Part shown: positions 5,114 through 7,054 of the stretch, in pieces
Position numbering within the stretch: position 1 is the first letter of the stretch
Layout of the letters: each line of letters starts with the position of its first letter
NCBI GenBank assembly: GCA_964619125.1
Contig: CAZUCA010000096.1
Location: forward strand, 1-7,054
DNA: 7,054 bases
DNA from: Owenweeksia sp964619125
GTDB taxonomy: Bacteria; Bacteroidota; Bacteroidia; Flavobacteriales; Schleiferiaceae
Direction: 5' to 3'
Program-made: the position numbers and the translations under genes
The notes under the pieces: model-generated
Told to the model about the DNA's origin: nothing
Seen by the model: the letters and a program-made list of their open reading frames with translations, nothing else
Database searches by the model: none

Positions 5114-7006
5114 TTATGACGCCGGCTCCTCGTAACCGAGTAAGTCGTCGATGGTCTCGCGGCTCACGGCGTGGTAGTTGGGACGGGCCTTCTGGTAAAT
5201 ATCCATGGCCATAGCGGTTTTGCCACTTTCCTTCAGCGCCCGGTAGGTGGGGGTGAGGAATTTGCGTCGGCCAACACTGATCAGGAATTCCTCCACCCGT
5301 GGGTATACCGGCTGGTAGCCACTGCGGATGGTAGGCTGGAACCAGGCGGCAGCGATTTCGCTGTTGCCGGTCTTACTGAAGTGGTAAGCCTTATCCAGTT
5401 GGGCCAGCTTGGCGGTGCTCACACCTTCAGGCAGGGCATTGATAAAGTGCAGCCACTCATGGGTTGTCCACTTGTCAGTCAGTTCCTGTTTGGGGAGTTC
5501 ACCGTCTTCCAGGAATTTCTCCAGGGCCAGGTCCACCACCGCAAATTGCTCCGATTTTACCTCGGGCAGGTTGTCAGGAATACCGGGCTCATAAATCCAC
5601 TGGTTAAACTTGATGCTGTCCATCTGCTCTTTGCTGAGCAGGTTGGCCTCCACGTAATCCACAAATTCTTCGGTGGTCATTACCTTGAATTTATTGGTCT
5701 CAAAGTAGTTTTTGAGGAACTCGTCGAAACGCTCACGACCCACGGTTTCTTCCATCAGGCGCAAGAAGAAATAGCCCTTGTCGTAAGGGATGCTGGTTAC
5801 GCCCTCATCGGGGTTGCGACCTTCGAGGGCCAGCTTCAGCTTGGTGTCTTCCGGTTTCTCCTTCATGATATCGGCGGCTTCGTCCTGCAGGCCGTCGCGG
5901 CTCAGGCTGGCCAGCATTTCGGAGTATTCCCGTCCATACACCTCTTCCATAATGCGGTGCTCAAAGTACACGGTAAAACCTTCGTTGAGCCAGAAGTCGT
6001 TCCAGGTGGCATTGGTCACCAGGTTACCGCTCCAGCTGTGAGCCAGCTCATGCGCTACCAGGCTTACCAGCGAGCGGTCGCCGGCCAGAATGGTAGGAGT
6101 GGCAAAAGTGAGGCGGGGGTTTTCCATACCACCAAAAGGGAAGGAGGGCGGAAGTACAATAATATCATACTGACCCCAGGCATAAGGCCCGTAAAGGCCT
6201 TCGGCAGCTTCCACCATTTTCTCCAGGTCGGCAAATTCATAGGCGGCGGTATCGAGCAACGACTCTTCGGCGTAAACGCCGGTGCGCTTACTGATGGCTT
6301 CGTAGTGCACATCGCCTACCGCCAGCGCCAAGAGGTAAGAGGGAATAGGCTGCGGCATCTTAAAGGTATAAGTGCCATCATTATTGCGGTCTTTGGGGTT
6401 CTCAGCGCTCATCAGGGCAATCATATCACCGGGTACCCACACTTTGGCAGCATAGGTGAAACGGATACCGGGGCTGTCTTGCGTAGGTACCCACGAACGG
6501 GCGAGAATGGCCTGTGATTGAGTAAAGAGGAAGGGCAGCTTTTTGCCGGCGGTCTGCTCAGGCGATAACCATTGCAGCGCCCGGGCGCTGTCGCCGGTTT
6601 CGTAGGTGATAGCTACTTTCTCTATATCCTTATTGATGGGAATAGAAAGGGGACGTCCCAGTTCGGCGTTGAATTTGCCAAGCTTATAGTCTACGGTTTC
6701 ACCATCGGCCATTACTTCTTTGATCTTGAGGCCGTAGGTATCAAAAATGATTTCTGAAGCGTCATCTGAGCTTTCAATATCCCAGGTGGCGGTGGCCATT
6801 ATCTTTTTCTCTTCAAAGTTTACTTTCGCCTCCCAGTACAGGTGTTTAACCACCGCTTTTTCAGGTACAGCATAGGTGTGGGGATCGTTTACCATGGCAG
6901 TTGTATCAGTGTTTTCCGGATTTGCAGCCGTGTCGCCTGGGTTATTTTGGCAAGAAGCCAGTAGTCCCAGAACCACCAGCGGTGTCAAAAGCGCTTTAGT
7001 TTTCAT
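5114..7006 (-). CDS. M1 family aminopeptidase, lipoprotein, LTA4H-like
   Basis: This 630-residue zinc aminopeptidase removes N-terminal residues from peptides. It starts with a lipoprotein signal: MKTK, a hydrophobic stretch, and the lipobox Leu16-Ala-Ser-Cys19. The mature protein should thus be lipid-anchored outside the inner membrane. A Thr/Asn/Asp-rich linker (about 20-45) precedes the M1 domains. The N-terminal beta domain contains QAILARSWVPTQDSPGIRFTY (about 165-185), close to LTA4H. The exopeptidase motif GGMEN is at 292-296, the zinc site HELAH at 319-323 with Glu342 in NEGF, and the catalytic tyrosine is Tyr408 in PYDKG. The C-terminal helical domain (about 490-630) resembles the leukotriene A4 hydrolase C-terminal domain. 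Its Arg580-x-Lys582 aligns with the pair that grips the substrate carboxylate there. The ATG at 7006 is preferred to an in-frame ATG at 7045, because only the shorter start puts the signal peptide at the N-terminus. All catalytic residues are present, so it is probably active. It appears monocistronic. Confidence 0.95.
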   Translation of the reverse strand: MKTKALLTPLVVLGLLASCQNNPGDTAANPENTDTTAMVNDPHTYAVPEKAVVKHLYWEAKVNFEEKKIMATATWDIESSDDASEIIFDTYGLKIKEVMADGETVDYKLGKFNAELGRPLSIPINKDIEKVAITYETGDSARALQWLSPEQTAGKKLPFLFTQSQAILARSWVPTQDSPGIRFTYAAKVWVPGDMIALMSAENPKDRNNDGTYTFKMPQPIPSYLLALAVGDVHYEAISKRTGVYAEESLLDTAAYEFADLEKMVEAAEGLYGPYAWGQYDIIVLPPSFPFGGMENPRLTFATPTILAGDRSLVSLVAHELAHSWSGNLVTNATWNDFWLNEGFTVYFEHRIMEEVYGREYSEMLASLSRDGLQDEAADIMKEKPEDTKLKLALEGRNPDEGVTSIPYDKGYFFLRLMEETVGRERFDEFLKNYFETNKFKVMTTEEFVDYVEANLLSKEQMDSIKFNQWIYEPGIPDNLPEVKSEQFAVVDLALEKFLEDGELPKQELTDKWTTHEWLHFINALPEGVSTAKLAQLDKAYHFSKTGNSEIAAAWFQPTIRSGYQPVYPRVEEFLISVGRRKFLTPTYRALKESGKTAMAMDIYQKARPNYHAVSRETIDDLLGYEEPAS

Positions 7007-7054
7007 TTTAGGAGATATTGTTTTTAAAGTTGCTGCAAGATGCAAATTCTGAGG

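Noticed and set aside
5171..6517. Long + strand open frame (448 codons) opposite the M1 peptidase gene
   Set aside because: It is the antisense shadow of a gene with complete catalytic motifs; its translation shows no recognisable domain.

Overview
The window looks like chromosomal DNA from a member of the Bacteroidota. Three things point there: a MurF-alanine racemase fusion, which is characteristic of that phylum; a thymidine kinase with the N-terminus and degenerate zinc site I recall for Bacteroidota enzymes; and start codons without good Shine-Dalgarno sequences. Base composition is roughly balanced. I cannot name the genus. No rRNA, tRNA, CRISPR array, intact transposon or defence system is visible, and most of the window is ordinary housekeeping sequence.

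Layout. Bases 1-139 are a leader with a weak promoter-like motif and a 16-bp inverted repeat. On the + strand follow tdk (140-739, thymidine kinase) and murF-alr (732-3206, fused cell-wall ligase and alanine racemase). They overlap by 8 bp and are probably co-transcribed. Tail-to-tail with them, after a 13-bp gap, is a minus-strand pair: an NAD(P)-binding oxidoreductase of the F420-reductase-like family (4339-3707), then an SRPBCC/START-fold protein (3663-3220). Bases 4340-5113 are a 774-bp gene-free stretch packed with repeats. The last gene, on the minus strand (7006-5114), is a lipoprotein M1 aminopeptidase resembling leukotriene A4 hydrolase. It is followed by a convincing intrinsic terminator at about 5086-5052.

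How the genes work together. Tdk salvages thymidine for dTMP. The MurF-Alr fusion makes D-alanine and adds the D-Ala-D-Ala dipeptide to the peptidoglycan precursor; the Ddl step between these lies elsewhere. The oxidoreductase and SRPBCC protein may be co-expressed, but no substrate can be deduced. The M1 enzyme probably trims peptides outside the inner membrane.

The most unusual part is the 4340-5113 spacer. It holds two 175-bp direct repeats, 283 bp apart and differing at 8 positions. They sit in a degenerate 7-bp periodic tract (TTTAGGR/TTTCGRR units), with a CTTCGACTACGCTCAGG-type dispersed element between the copies and a cluster of CTCTGTG heptamers after them. This looks like a nest of non-coding dispersed repeats rather than a decayed gene.
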